Made by a program: the position numbers and the translations under genes. A stretch of DNA of 48,241 nucleotides from Planctomycetota bacterium. Lineage in GTDB: Bacteria; Planctomycetota; UBA1135; GCA-002686595. The notes below the pieces were generated by a model. It was not told the DNA's origin. It was given only the letters and a program-made list of their open reading frames with translations, and ran no database searches. The stretch lies in assembly GCA_026692665.1 (NCBI GenBank), contig JAPLOF010000036.1, positions 1 through 48,241 on the forward strand, in the 5' to 3' direction. This document shows positions 21,899 to 29,917 of this stretch, piece by piece; the first letter of the stretch is position 1, and every line of letters begins with the position of its first letter.

Positions 21899-24691
21899 AT
21901 GACGGCTGAGATCCACTCTGGTGCGCACGGCGCGCCGGAATCGTTCGATTCTTTCTTTCCCAGTTCCGAATTCCCTCACGAGTCTGCGCGCGATGCCGCG
22001 GACTCGTCCGCGAGTTCCTTCGAGTTCCACGGTGAACTCCCGGCCCGTGGTCCGCGCTCCGCGCGCGGCGACGACGAGGATCCGGACCGCGCCTCGGGCG
22101 CGGACGACTCCGAGCCCGCCGAGGGCGATGTCCCGGCCGAGGATTCGCCCGAGGGCGAGCCCGGTGCCGAGGGCGTGAGCCTCGACGCCGCTGGCGCGGC
22201 GCGCAAGCGGCGTCGGCGCGGATCGCGCGGCGGACGCCGCCGGCGCGGTCGCCGCGAGGGGACCGAGGAAGCCGGTGCGGAGACCGCTCTCATCGCCGTG
22301 CCGGTCGAGCCTCCGCTCCCGGGCGAGGACGAGTCCTTCGACACGGCTCCCCTGGAACCGGGTGCCGAGGCGGACCCGGAAGGCGCTCCGGCCGCGGACG
22401 GGACCTCGCTCGAGGGCCCGCGCCGCCGGCGCTCGCGCCGCGGCCGCGGAGGCCGTGGTCGCGGGGAGAAGCCCGCTCTCGACGCGGCACGTCCCGCCAC
22501 GGCTCGTACGGCGTCGGCCGACGCGACCGCTCCCCGAGCCAGTGCGCCCCCGCGGGTGCGCGCTCCGCGCGGCAGCGTGCCGCGCGAGATCGACGCACTC
22601 GACGACGAGGCCGAACTGGCACTCGACGCGGTGCCGGATGTCGACGTCGAGGCTCCCACGCTCGACCTGGAGGATGCCGACCTCGGCGGCCTGAACGACG
22701 ACGGCACGAAACGTCGCCGGCGCGGCAACCGCGGCGGTCGCCGCCGCAAGAAGCGCGGTACCGTGGAAGCGTCGTCGCGCCCCGCTCCCACGCCGGTCGA
22801 GATCGAGGCGATCCCGGGTGAGGACGACGACCTCCCGCGCGTCGAGGTCCTCGAGGCTCCCGCTCAGGTCGCGGACGCCGAGGAATCCACGGGCGAGCGC
22901 GGTGCTTCCCGTCGGCGTCGCCGAGGCCGCGGACGCGGCGTGCGCGAAGGCGCCGAACTCGATCCCGCTTCGGATCCCGACGCTCCGCGCGTCGTGCCCG
23001 AATCGGAGCGCCGTTCGCTCATCCTGGTGAACGCCACCGATCCCGAGGAGCAGCGGGTCGCCGTCCTGGAGGACGGCAAGATCACCGACTTCCTGATGAC
23101 GGTGAAGGACCAGGACACGCTGGTCAACGACATCTACCGCGGGCGCGTGGTGAACCTGGAGCCGGCGATCGGCGCGGCGTTCATCGACTTCGGTCAGGGA
23201 CGCAACGGCTTCCTGCACACGTCCGACGTGCTGACGGCGTACGGCGAGAAGGACTTCGATCTCGACAAGCTGCTCTCGACCCAGATCGATCCCGAGGAGT
23301 GGGACGAGAACTCCAGCCAGCCTTCCGTGTCCGCCGAGCTCGACGAGGGCGACGACGAGGAGGGCGAGGCGCCGCAGCGCGGCCGCAAGGGCAAGGACGG
23401 GAAGGGCGCTCGCGGCAAGCGGCGTTTCGAGGCCCGTCCGCGCCTGCCGATCACGGACCTCCTCAAGAAGGGCCAGACGGTCGTCGTCCAGGTCACGAAG
23501 GACGCGATCGGCGACAAGGGCCCGACGCTCACCACGTACATCTCGATCCCGGGTCGCTACCTCGTGCTCATGCCCTCGATGTCGCGGACCGGCGTGTCGC
23601 GCAAGATCGAGGACGAGAAGGAGCGCAAGCGCCTCAAGCGCATCCTGCAGACGCTCGAAGTCCCGAAGGGGATGGGCGTGATCGTCCGCACGGCGGGCGT
23701 GGGGCACAGCAAGAACGAGATCAAGCGCGACCTCGACTACCTGGTCAGCCTGTGGACCGCGTTCGGCAAGAAGCTGCACCAGGGCCACGGCCCGGCGGCG
23801 CTCTACCGCGAGTCGGACGTCGCGATCAAGACGATGCGCGACCTCTACTCGACGAACACGAAGGCCGTGATCGTCGATGATCCCGAGGTCCAGCGTCAGA
23901 TCGTCGAGTTCACCGAGAAGCTGATGCCCGAGGACGTGGCGCGCGTGCAGCTGCACGACGCCACGAAGCCGCTGTTCCAGGCCTACAACGTGGAGCCGGA
24001 CTTCGAGCGCATCTTCCAGCGGCGCATCGAGCTGGCCTCGGGCGGGTCCATCGTGTTCGACCAGGCCGAGGCGCTCGTCGCCATCGACGTGAACTCGGGT
24101 CGCACGCGCTCGGACGGCTTCGACTTCGAGGACATCGCCCTCAAGACGAACCTCGAGGCGGCGCCCGAGATCGCGCGGCAGATGCGCCTGCGCGACCTGG
24201 GCGGGATCATCGTCGTCGACTTCATCGACATGATGAAGATGAGCAACATCCGGCTCGTCGAGAAGGCCTTCAAGGAAGCGCTGGAGAGCGACCGCGCGCG
24301 CAGCAAGATCGGCCGCATCAGCCAGTTCGGCCTGCTCGAGATGACGCGCCAGCGGCTCGGGCCGGGCATGGACAAGAAGGTGTTCCACCACTGTCCGCGC
24401 TGCCGTGGCACGGGGCGGATCCGCACTGTGAACTCGCGTGCGGCGGCGATCCTGCGCCGCTTGTCCTCGGCGTTGACGCACAAGGGGTTCCAGACGGTCG
24501 AGGTGCGCGCGCATCCCGAGGTCGTGGCCTACCTGAAGAGCGATTGCTCGGACCACCTGCGGGCCCTCGAGTACCGCCTCCAGAAGGACGTGCGCCTCAT
24601 CGAGGCCGCGGACCAGCCGGAGGACAGCGTGCTGCGCTACCTGCGGGTCGACGGTCGCGAAGTGCGGCCGGGCGGCCGGCGGAAGCGGTAG
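21899..24691 (+). CDS. rne: Ribonuclease E/G family endoribonuclease
   Basis: Single-strand endoribonuclease for mRNA decay and RNA maturation. 930 residues. The catalytic part begins near residue 371 with an S1 domain (VNDIYRGRVVNLEPAIGAAFIDFG), then YLVLMPSMSRTGVS (5'-sensor region), the DNase I-like site with Asp730 in IDVNSG and Asp774 in VVDFIDM, and the zinc-link CPRC (Cys832, Cys835). Two oddities: an N-terminal extension of about 370 residues with Arg-rich blocks (such as RKRRRRGSRGGRRRRGRR) between acidic stretches, and a charged insert (about 455-510) inside the S1 region. In E. coli the disordered scaffold is at the other end. The ATG at 21899 is the first after a poorly protein-like upstream frame. 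It could equally be named rng. Confidence 0.93.
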   Translation: MTAEIHSGAHGAPESFDSFFPSSEFPHESARDAADSSASSFEFHGELPARGPRSARGDDEDPDRASGADDSEPAEGDVPAEDSPEGEPGAEGVSLDAAGAARKRRRRGSRGGRRRRGRREGTEEAGAETALIAVPVEPPLPGEDESFDTAPLEPGAEADPEGAPAADGTSLEGPRRRRSRRGRGGRGRGEKPALDAARPATARTASADATAPRASAPPRVRAPRGSVPREIDALDDEAELALDAVPDVDVEAPTLDLEDADLGGLNDDGTKRRRRGNRGGRRRKKRGTVEASSRPAPTPVEIEAIPGEDDDLPRVEVLEAPAQVADAEESTGERGASRRRRRGRGRGVREGAELDPASDPDAPRVVPESERRSLILVNATDPEEQRVAVLEDGKITDFLMTVKDQDTLVNDIYRGRVVNLEPAIGAAFIDFGQGRNGFLHTSDVLTAYGEKDFDLDKLLSTQIDPEEWDENSSQPSVSAELDEGDDEEGEAPQRGRKGKDGKGARGKRRFEARPRLPITDLLKKGQTVVVQVTKDAIGDKGPTLTTYISIPGRYLVLMPSMSRTGVSRKIEDEKERKRLKRILQTLEVPKGMGVIVRTAGVGHSKNEIKRDLDYLVSLWTAFGKKLHQGHGPAALYRESDVAIKTMRDLYSTNTKAVIVDDPEVQRQIVEFTEKLMPEDVARVQLHDATKPLFQAYNVEPDFERIFQRRIELASGGSIVFDQAEALVAIDVNSGRTRSDGFDFEDIALKTNLEAAPEIARQMRLRDLGGIIVVDFIDMMKMSNIRLVEKAFKEALESDRARSKIGRISQFGLLEMTRQRLGPGMDKKVFHHCPRCRGTGRIRTVNSRAAAILRRLSSALTHKGFQTVEVRAHPEVVAYLKSDCSDHLRALEYRLQKDVRLIEAADQPEDSVLRYLRVDGREVRPGGRRKR

Positions 24692-24723
24692 CGCGGGGAG
24701 CCGGGAGGTGACGTGACGGCGGT

Positions 24724-24758
24724 GGGGGCCGGTCGCCCCCCCTGCCGGCTGGGCCCCC
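24724..24758. terminator. Candidate bidirectional terminator between convergent genes
   Basis: GGGGGCC (24724-24730) pairs with GGCCCCC (24752-24758), with an inner CCGG/CCGG option. It lies between the stop of rne (+) and the stop of the desaturase (-), where a shared terminator is expected. No clear T-run on either side. Confidence 0.4.
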
Positions 24759-24766
24759 CTTGTCCG

Positions 24767-25858
24767 CTACCGGATCGACCGCTGCGCGCGCATTTCCGCC
24801 CGCACGGTCTCGCGCACGCGCTGGATCGTCTCGGGCGCCGTGCGGCGCAGGCCCCAGGCCAGCCCGACGCGCTCGAAGCTCCACACGATCCACTTCGTCG
24901 GATCGAACTGGTACCAGCGCACGCCGTTCCGATAGTCGAGTTGGAAGCGGTGGTGGAAGTTGTGGTAGCCCTCGCCCATCGTGACGATCGCCGTCACGAA
25001 GCTGTCGCGCGCGGAGATCGCCTGCGAGTAGGGACGCGAACCGATCCAGTGGGCGACCGAGTTCACGGCGCCGGTCGCGTGCCACTGCAGCACGAGCCGC
25101 AGGAAGCAGGCCACGAGGATCGCACCGACGGGATCGCCCCACAGGAGTCCGAGCAGACCCGGCACGACGAAGGAGACCAGGATCGCCAGGGCGATGTAGT
25201 GGCGGTGCTGGAACGCGACCAGCCGGTCTTGCAGCAGGTCGTCGACTCCCCGCGGGACCGACTTCGTCGGATCCTGGAAGAAGACCCAACCGATGTGGGC
25301 CCACCAGAAGCCGAGCGTGATGTTGTACGGGTCCGCGTCCTGGTCGGTCCGCGCGTGGTGGCGGCGGTGGTCCGCCGACCAGCGGATCGCGGAGTTCTGC
25401 ACCGCGGCGGCGCCGAAGAGCAGGTAGAAGACGCGCACGAGCACGTTCGCGCGGTACGTGGGGTGGGCGAAGTGACGGTGGTAGCCGCCGGTGATGGCAA
25501 ACCCACACAGGGCGTACCACAGGACTCCGAGTCCGATCGTCCACGGCGAGGCCTGCACGAAGACGAGCCACGCCACGGCCCCGAGCGCGAGCAGGTGCGA
25601 GGCCGCGATGAACAGGATGTTCGTCCAGTCCGGACGCCGGGCCTTCGGCTCCGGCCCCGCGCTTTCAGGGACAGCTTGGACGGAAGGACCGCTCGGCGCT
25701 GCCTGCGCGACGCTCGGTTCGGACAGCAGACGACTCAAGGAGGTCGGGGTCGGCCCTTCGTGGCGCTCCGATGCGCTCGGGCGCCGAGTCGGCGTCGAAG
25801 TGCTCGGCGTGGCGGACGCGGACCGGGTCTCAACGGATTGCGTGTGTTGGTCGCTCAA
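24767..25858 (-). CDS. Acyl-CoA / fatty acid desaturase (delta-9 type, three His boxes)
   Basis: Di-iron membrane desaturase that puts a cis double bond in acyl chains, controlling membrane fluidity. 363 residues from the TTG at 25858. His boxes: HRHFAH (127-132), HRRHH (164-168) and HNFHH (299-303), with GYHRHFAHPTY, RTDQDADPYN and MGEGYHNFHH as in the acyl-CoA delta-9 family. Membrane pairs are at about 80-120 and 220-255. Residues 1-75 are Ser/Pro/Thr-rich and not part of the fold. The TTG is chosen because it overlaps the stop of the small gene 25855..26028 (TTGA) and has GGAAAGG 7 bases upstream; the frame is open further upstream but that stretch codes the small protein in another frame. 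Confidence 0.9.
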   Translation of the reverse strand: MSDQHTQSVETRSASATPSTSTPTRRPSASERHEGPTPTSLSRLLSEPSVAQAAPSGPSVQAVPESAGPEPKARRPDWTNILFIAASHLLALGAVAWLVFVQASPWTIGLGVLWYALCGFAITGGYHRHFAHPTYRANVLVRVFYLLFGAAAVQNSAIRWSADHRRHHARTDQDADPYNITLGFWWAHIGWVFFQDPTKSVPRGVDDLLQDRLVAFQHRHYIALAILVSFVVPGLLGLLWGDPVGAILVACFLRLVLQWHATGAVNSVAHWIGSRPYSQAISARDSFVTAIVTMGEGYHNFHHRFQLDYRNGVRWYQFDPTKWIVWSFERVGLAWGLRRTAPETIQRVRETVRAEMRAQRSIR

Positions 25859-26028
25859 ATCGGCGCCCTTTCCGGCGGGGGCTCCACGAGGGGTTCGCCC
25901 GGCTTCGGCGGTGGAATCAGGATGCCCGACTTCTTCGACTGGGACTTCTCCCGTCGACGGGCCTCTTTCCGTTCCCGTTCCTCGCGCTGCCGGCGTTTGC
26001 GTTCGCGCTTTTCGAAGGTGTCCACCAT
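25855..26028 (-). CDS. Small highly charged protein coupled to the desaturase (57 aa)
   Basis: Reads MVDTFEKRERKRRQREERER... then KSGILIPPPKPGEP and ends ERAPI. Evidence that it is real: a GGAGG with 7-base spacing before the ATG at 26028, a stop that overlaps the desaturase TTG by one codon (TTGA), and a clear two-part design (an alternating Lys/Arg/Glu helix of about 28 residues, then a Pro-rich tail). I do not recognise it. The helix could bind RNA or acidic lipid headgroups, or form a coiled coil. The start of the downstream gene depends on it. Confidence 0.65.
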   Translation of the reverse strand: MVDTFEKRERKRRQREERERKEARRREKSQSKKSGILIPPPKPGEPLVEPPPERAPI

Positions 26029-26524
26029 GCCAGGGCCTCCACGGGCTCACGCCAACGACCCGGGCCTTCGTGCGGAACCCTGCAGGAAGAGTCGGAGCCC
26101 TCCTCGTGGTCACGAGGAAAGCCAGAGACGCCTATCGTCGCAGCGAACGACGTTCTCTTCAAGTCTGGCGCAGCGGTCCGCGGACCCCGGTACGGTCTGG
26201 AGTGCCTGTGTCGTGCCCGCGCGGTCGCCCCGACCGGGACCGCTCTTCCCGGCTCTCGGCCTGCGGAATCGTCGAGCCCCGCGCGCGCCGCGCTCCCGCC
26301 CGGCAGCCGGGCGACCGCGGCCTCGAGCCCCGGGGAGCCCGGACGCGCCCCCACCCGGGCCGGGGAGGGGGCTTGTGCGAGGCCGGCCTTCCCGCCGGCG
26401 CTCCCGCCCGCTAGACTCCTCGCCCCCGATCCCGGCCGCTCCAGCGGGCGGGACCAACCCGAGCCCACCTCCGAGGGCTCCCCGTGGGAGGGATTCCACC
26501 ACGGACAGCAGGAGACAAGAAACC
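26029..26524. other. 496-base divergent intergenic region (desaturase operon / rplU)
   Basis: Separates the minus-strand small gene from rplU. It contains the palindrome and candidate promoter described at 26101-26162. On the plus strand a -10-like TAGACT lies at 26412-26417 (TTCCCG 17 bases before it), roughly 100 bases before rplU. The rest is very G+C-rich with short inverted repeats, and I see no gene. A GGAG at 26511-26514 is the rplU ribosome site. Confidence 0.45.
26101..26162 (-). promoter_or_regulatory. Candidate promoter with palindrome for the small gene-desaturase operon
   Basis: On the minus strand TTGAAG (26162-26157), 17 bases, GACGAT (26139-26134), giving a start near 26127. 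Just downstream is the inverted repeat TCCTCGTG-GT-CACGAGGA (26101-26118), placed where a repressor would block elongation or initiation. The promoter match is moderate; the palindrome is plain. Confidence 0.35.
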
Positions 26525-26839
26525 GTGTACGCAGTCGTCCGCGACCGCAATCAGCAGACCCGGGTGCAGAAGGGTGACATCATCCTCTGCGACCTGAACG
26601 ACAAGCTCAGCGCAGGTGACAAGATCACCTTCGACGAGGTCCTCATCGTCGGCAACGAAGGCTCGGTGAAGATCGGCAAGCCGACCGTCGCCGGCGCCAA
26701 GGTCACCGCCGAGGTGATCGGGCACGAGAAGGGCGTGAAGGTCATCGCCTTCCGCTTCAAGCGCCGGAAGAACGTGCGCAAGAAGCGCGGCTTCCGCGCT
26801 CAATACACCCGCGTCCGCATCACCGAAATCATCGGCTGA
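26525..26839 (+). CDS. rplU: 50S ribosomal protein L21
   Basis: 104 residues, the usual L21 length; GTG start with GGAG 10 bases upstream. Starts MYAVVRDRNQQTRVQKGD, has the DEVLIVG strand, VIGHEKGVKVIAFRFKRRK and the basic KNVRKKRGFRAQYTRVRI end typical of L21, which binds 23S rRNA. First gene of the conserved rplU-rpmA-obgE order; 12 bases before rpmA. Confidence 0.97.
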   Translation: MYAVVRDRNQQTRVQKGDIILCDLNDKLSAGDKITFDEVLIVGNEGSVKIGKPTVAGAKVTAEVIGHEKGVKVIAFRFKRRKNVRKKRGFRAQYTRVRITEIIG

Positions 26840-26851
26840 GGAACAACCCAC

Positions 26852-27103
26852 ATGGCCCACAAGAAGGGCGGCGGTTCCACCAAGAACGGCCGCGACAGCA
26901 ACCCCCAGTTCCGTGGCATCAAGCGCTACGGCGGTGAGAGCGTGAGCGCTGGCACGATCCTCGTGCGTCAGTGCGGCACGGTCTTCCACCCCGGCCGGAA
27001 CGTCGGCCTGGGCAGCGACTACACGCTGTTCGCGCTCGTTCCCGGCACCGTCCGCTACCAGCCGAACCGCAAGGTCCACATCGATCCCGCCGTCACCGGC
27101 TGA
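26852..27103 (+). CDS. rpmA: 50S ribosomal protein L27
   Basis: 83 residues. Begins [19 protein letters not shown], so the Ala/His/Lys tail that reaches the peptidyl-transferase centre is present from the start, without the cleavable extension seen in Firmicutes. [15 protein letters not shown] and [10 protein letters not shown] follow as usual. It sits between rplU and a terminator. Confidence 0.97.
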   Translation: MAHKKGGGSTKNGRDSNPQFRGIKRYGGESVSAGTILVRQCGTVFHPGRNVGLGSDYTLFALVPGTVRYQPNRKVHIDPAVTG

Positions 27104-27123
27104 TCGACCTCGGGGACCCACCG

Positions 27124-27164
27124 CGGCCCGCGGCGCACGCTCCGGCGCGCGCGCGGGCCGTTTT
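27124..27164 (+). terminator. Intrinsic terminator between rpmA and obgE
   Basis: CGGCCCGCG (27124-27132) pairs with CGCGGGCCG (27152-27160), followed directly by TTTT. This is the hairpin with the clearest T-run in the window. It would limit read-through from the ribosomal protein genes into obgE. Confidence 0.7.
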
Positions 27165-27192
27165 CACGAGTCGAGAAGGTCCGGTCGAAATC

Positions 27193-28209
27193 ATGTTCAA
27201 GGACGAGGTCGAGATCGAAGTGCGCGCCGGCCGGGGCGGCAACGGCGCCGTCTCCATGCGCCGCGAGAAATCCGTGCCGCTGGGCGGCCCCGACGGGGGA
27301 GATGGCGGCCACGGAGGCAGCGTGATCTTCGTCGCCTCCTCGCAGTTGAACTCCCTGCTGCCGCTCGCCGGCCACTACCACTACTCCGCGCCCGACGGAC
27401 GGCCCGGCGAAGGCCAGCTCTGCTCGGGCAGGAGCGGCGAGGACCTCGTCATCGAAGTGCCGATCGGCACGCAGGTCTTCGACAAGAAGTGGGGCAACCT
27501 GCTGCGCGACCTCTCGCGCGAGGGCATGCGCCTCCAGATCGCGCGCGGGGGCCGGGGTGGCCAGGGCAACGCGCGCTTCGCGACGGCCGTGCGCCAGACG
27601 CCGCGCTTCGCCCAGAACGGGACGAGCGGCGAGACGCGCGCTCTGCGGCTCGAGCTGAAGCTCTTCGCCGAGGCCGGTCTGGTCGGCCTGCCCAACGCGG
27701 GCAAGTCGACGTTCCTCGCCTCCGTCACGGCCGCGACACCCAAGATCGCCGACTATCCGTTCACCACGCTCTCGCCGCAGGTCGGCATCGCGCGGCTCGC
27801 GGAGAACGACACGCTCGTCCTGGCGGATCTTCCCGGTCTCATCGAAGGGGCCGCTGAAGGTCACGGACTCGGACACCGCTTCCTGCGGCACGTCGAGCGC
27901 TGCCGCGTGCTGCTCCACCTCGTCGACGTGTCCGACGACGCGCTCGAGGATCCGGACACTTCGCGCCGCGTGATCGAGGGCGAGCTCGAGCGCTACTCCG
28001 CCGAGCTGGCCCAGCGCCCCCGGCTCCTCGTGGCGACCAAGTGCGAGACCCCCGAGGCCCACGAGCGCGCGGACGCGCTTGAGCGCTCCGCCGGCCGGAA
28101 GGTCTGGCGCATCTCCGCCGTCCAGCGTCGCGGACTCCCCGAGCTCCTGCGGGGGGCGTGGAACGTCGTGCACGGCGCCGGCGAAGTCGCGTCCAAGCTC
28201 CCCGTCTGA
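27193..28209 (+). CDS. obgE: Obg family GTPase (CgtA)
   Basis: Ribosome-associated GTPase for 50S assembly and stress control. 338 residues. The Gly-rich Obg fold is at 1-158 (GRGGNGAVSMRREK, GGPDGGDGGHGG, GGRGGQGN). The G domain has G1 GLPNAGKST (165-173), the G2 region DYPFTTLSPQVG and G3 DLPGLIEGA (212-220). The G4 motif is TKCE (282-285) rather than NKxD, a double change that may weaken guanine specificity. SAVQRRGL serves as G5. There is no extra C-terminal OCT domain. Position after rplU-rpmA is standard. Confidence 0.95.
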   Translation: MFKDEVEIEVRAGRGGNGAVSMRREKSVPLGGPDGGDGGHGGSVIFVASSQLNSLLPLAGHYHYSAPDGRPGEGQLCSGRSGEDLVIEVPIGTQVFDKKWGNLLRDLSREGMRLQIARGGRGGQGNARFATAVRQTPRFAQNGTSGETRALRLELKLFAEAGLVGLPNAGKSTFLASVTAATPKIADYPFTTLSPQVGIARLAENDTLVLADLPGLIEGAAEGHGLGHRFLRHVERCRVLLHLVDVSDDALEDPDTSRRVIEGELERYSAELAQRPRLLVATKCETPEAHERADALERSAGRKVWRISAVQRRGLPELLRGAWNVVHGAGEVASKLPV

Positions 28210-28368
28210 GGAGCTGCGCCTCCGGGCGCGGATTCCCCGCGCGGTTTCCCGTGCTCGGGGCCCCCTGGGGAGGCCACCGCACGTTCCAGGTTCGCCGAAT
28301 CCGCCGGTCGGCGGCGGTGGCTCAAGCGGGGACTCGCCACGGGTCGAGAAGACGGCGGAGACCCGACC

Positions 28369-29805
28369 GTGCATTCCCAGAACCGACCCGACGACGAGTT
28401 CAGCTTCCGCGACCTCGCGTCCAGCTTCGGCGGGGCGCCGGCCCAGCCCGAGGCCTCGCCCCGCGGCCACGCCGGGCATGCCGCCGACGCGTCGCCCTTC
28501 GCGCCCGCGAGCTTCACCGCCCGCGGCCCCACGCCCTCGGCGCCACCGCCTCCGCCGCCCTCCGCCGCGCCGCGCGCCGCCCAGCGCGGCCCCGCGCGCA
28601 TCTCCATCGAGGAGGCGGTCAAGGACCTGCTGGCGGTCACGAGCTACTCCTCGCCGCGCCACCAGCTCGAAGCCTGGCTGGCCGTCATGTGCAAGATCGG
28701 AGCCTCGGACCTGATCCTGCGCGCCGGCGGACGGCCCTCGCACCGGACCGACGGCAAGATCGGCTTCCTGCCCGGGCGCGTGCCCGACTCCGGCCCGCTG
28801 GTCGACGTGCTCGAGGGGATCCTGGGCAAGCTCCGGATGGACGACTGGCGCGTGCGCGGCTCCGCCGACGCCTCGCTGCACCTCGACGGCCTCGGCCGAT
28901 TCCGCCTGAACGCCTACCGCCAGATGGGCGAGCCGGCGGTCGTCATCCGGCGCATCAACGAGAACGCGCCCAACCTCGACGATCTCGACCTGCCGACCGA
29001 GACGCTCAAGAAGCTGGCGATGCGCAAGCGCGGCCTGATCCTCGTGACCGGCATCGCCGGCTCGGGCAAGTCGACGACGCTCGCCGGGATGATCCAGTCC
29101 ATGAACGAGAGCGTCGAGCGCCACGTGGTGACGCTCGAAGACCCGGTCGAGCTGCTCTTCAAGGAGCAGTTCTGCGTGATCAGCCAGCGCGAGGTCGGCA
29201 CCGACTGCACCTCGTTCCAGGACGGGCTGCGCCACGCGCTGCGCCAGAGCCCGGACGTGATCCTCATCGGGGAGATGCGCGACGCCGAGACCGTGATCGC
29301 GGCGCTCGACGCGACCGAGACCGGCCACCTCGTCATGTCCACGCTGCACACGGTCAACGCACCGCAGACCGTGGAGCGCATCCTGTCGTTCTTCCGTCCC
29401 GAGCAGCACCAGCAGGTGCGCCTGCGCCTGGCGGAGAACCTGGCCGCGGTTCTCAGCCAGCGCCTGATCCCGCGGTCGGGCGGCAAGGGCATGATCCCGG
29501 CGTTCGAGCTCATGCAGACGACGCCGCACATCCGCGAGCTGCTCATGGAGGGCAAGACGAGCGAGATGTCGCGGGTCATCGAGCAGGGCACGGAGCGCGG
29601 CCTCGTGTCCTTCAACATGTGCCTCCGGAAGCTGGTCCAGGACCGCAAGGTGGAGCTGAACGACGCCCTCGCGGCGAGCGACCGGCCCGAGGAACTCATC
29701 CTGGCCCTGCGCGGGATCACGGGCAGCTCCGCTCGCGTGGACAACAACGCCGCCCACCAGAAGGCCCCGCCGGGGCAAGACGGGCTGCGGATCGCTCGTT
29801 CCTGA
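28369..29805 (+). CDS. pilT: PilT-family twitching / retraction ATPase
   Basis: Hexameric secretion-type ATPase that drives pilus retraction. 478 residues, GTG start. The first 75 residues are Ala/Pro-rich (a run of seven prolines near 59-65) and not seen in standard PilT. Then the N-terminal PAS-like domain (ASDLILRAGGRPSHR), Walker A GIAGSGKST (228-236), Asp box VTLEDPVE, Walker B DVILIGEMRD (296-305) and His box GHLVMSTLHTVN (319-330). LAENLAAVLSQRL and PAFELM fit PilT/PilU rather than PilB/GspE, since there is no four-cysteine zinc motif. Neighbour: a GspC-like gene. Confidence 0.9.
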   Translation: MHSQNRPDDEFSFRDLASSFGGAPAQPEASPRGHAGHAADASPFAPASFTARGPTPSAPPPPPPSAAPRAAQRGPARISIEEAVKDLLAVTSYSSPRHQLEAWLAVMCKIGASDLILRAGGRPSHRTDGKIGFLPGRVPDSGPLVDVLEGILGKLRMDDWRVRGSADASLHLDGLGRFRLNAYRQMGEPAVVIRRINENAPNLDDLDLPTETLKKLAMRKRGLILVTGIAGSGKSTTLAGMIQSMNESVERHVVTLEDPVELLFKEQFCVISQREVGTDCTSFQDGLRHALRQSPDVILIGEMRDAETVIAALDATETGHLVMSTLHTVNAPQTVERILSFFRPEQHQQVRLRLAENLAAVLSQRLIPRSGGKGMIPAFELMQTTPHIRELLMEGKTSEMSRVIEQGTERGLVSFNMCLRKLVQDRKVELNDALAASDRPEELILALRGITGSSARVDNNAAHQKAPPGQDGLRIARS

Positions 29806-29871
29806 CCGCGCGACGGAATCCGGGAAGATGTCCCGTCCGGCCGCGTCTTGACCTCGGAGATCCCCTGCGAC

Positions 29872-29901
29872 TTGGACCGGCGGCGCGCAGGCGGCTATCC
29901 T
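29872..29901 (+). promoter_or_regulatory. Candidate promoter of the GspC-like gene
   Basis: TTGGAC (29872-29877), 18 bases, TATCCT (29896-29901). The start site would be about 10 bases before the ATG at 29918, with AGGGGA as ribosome site in between. Confidence 0.45.
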
Positions 29902-29917
29902 TCGAAGAGGGGACAGC

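Noticed and set aside
24767..26113. Desaturase starting at the upstream ATG at 26113
   Set aside because: The added 85 residues have no protein-like order and overlap a well-supported small gene in another frame; the TTG at 25858 has a ribosome site and a stop/start overlap.
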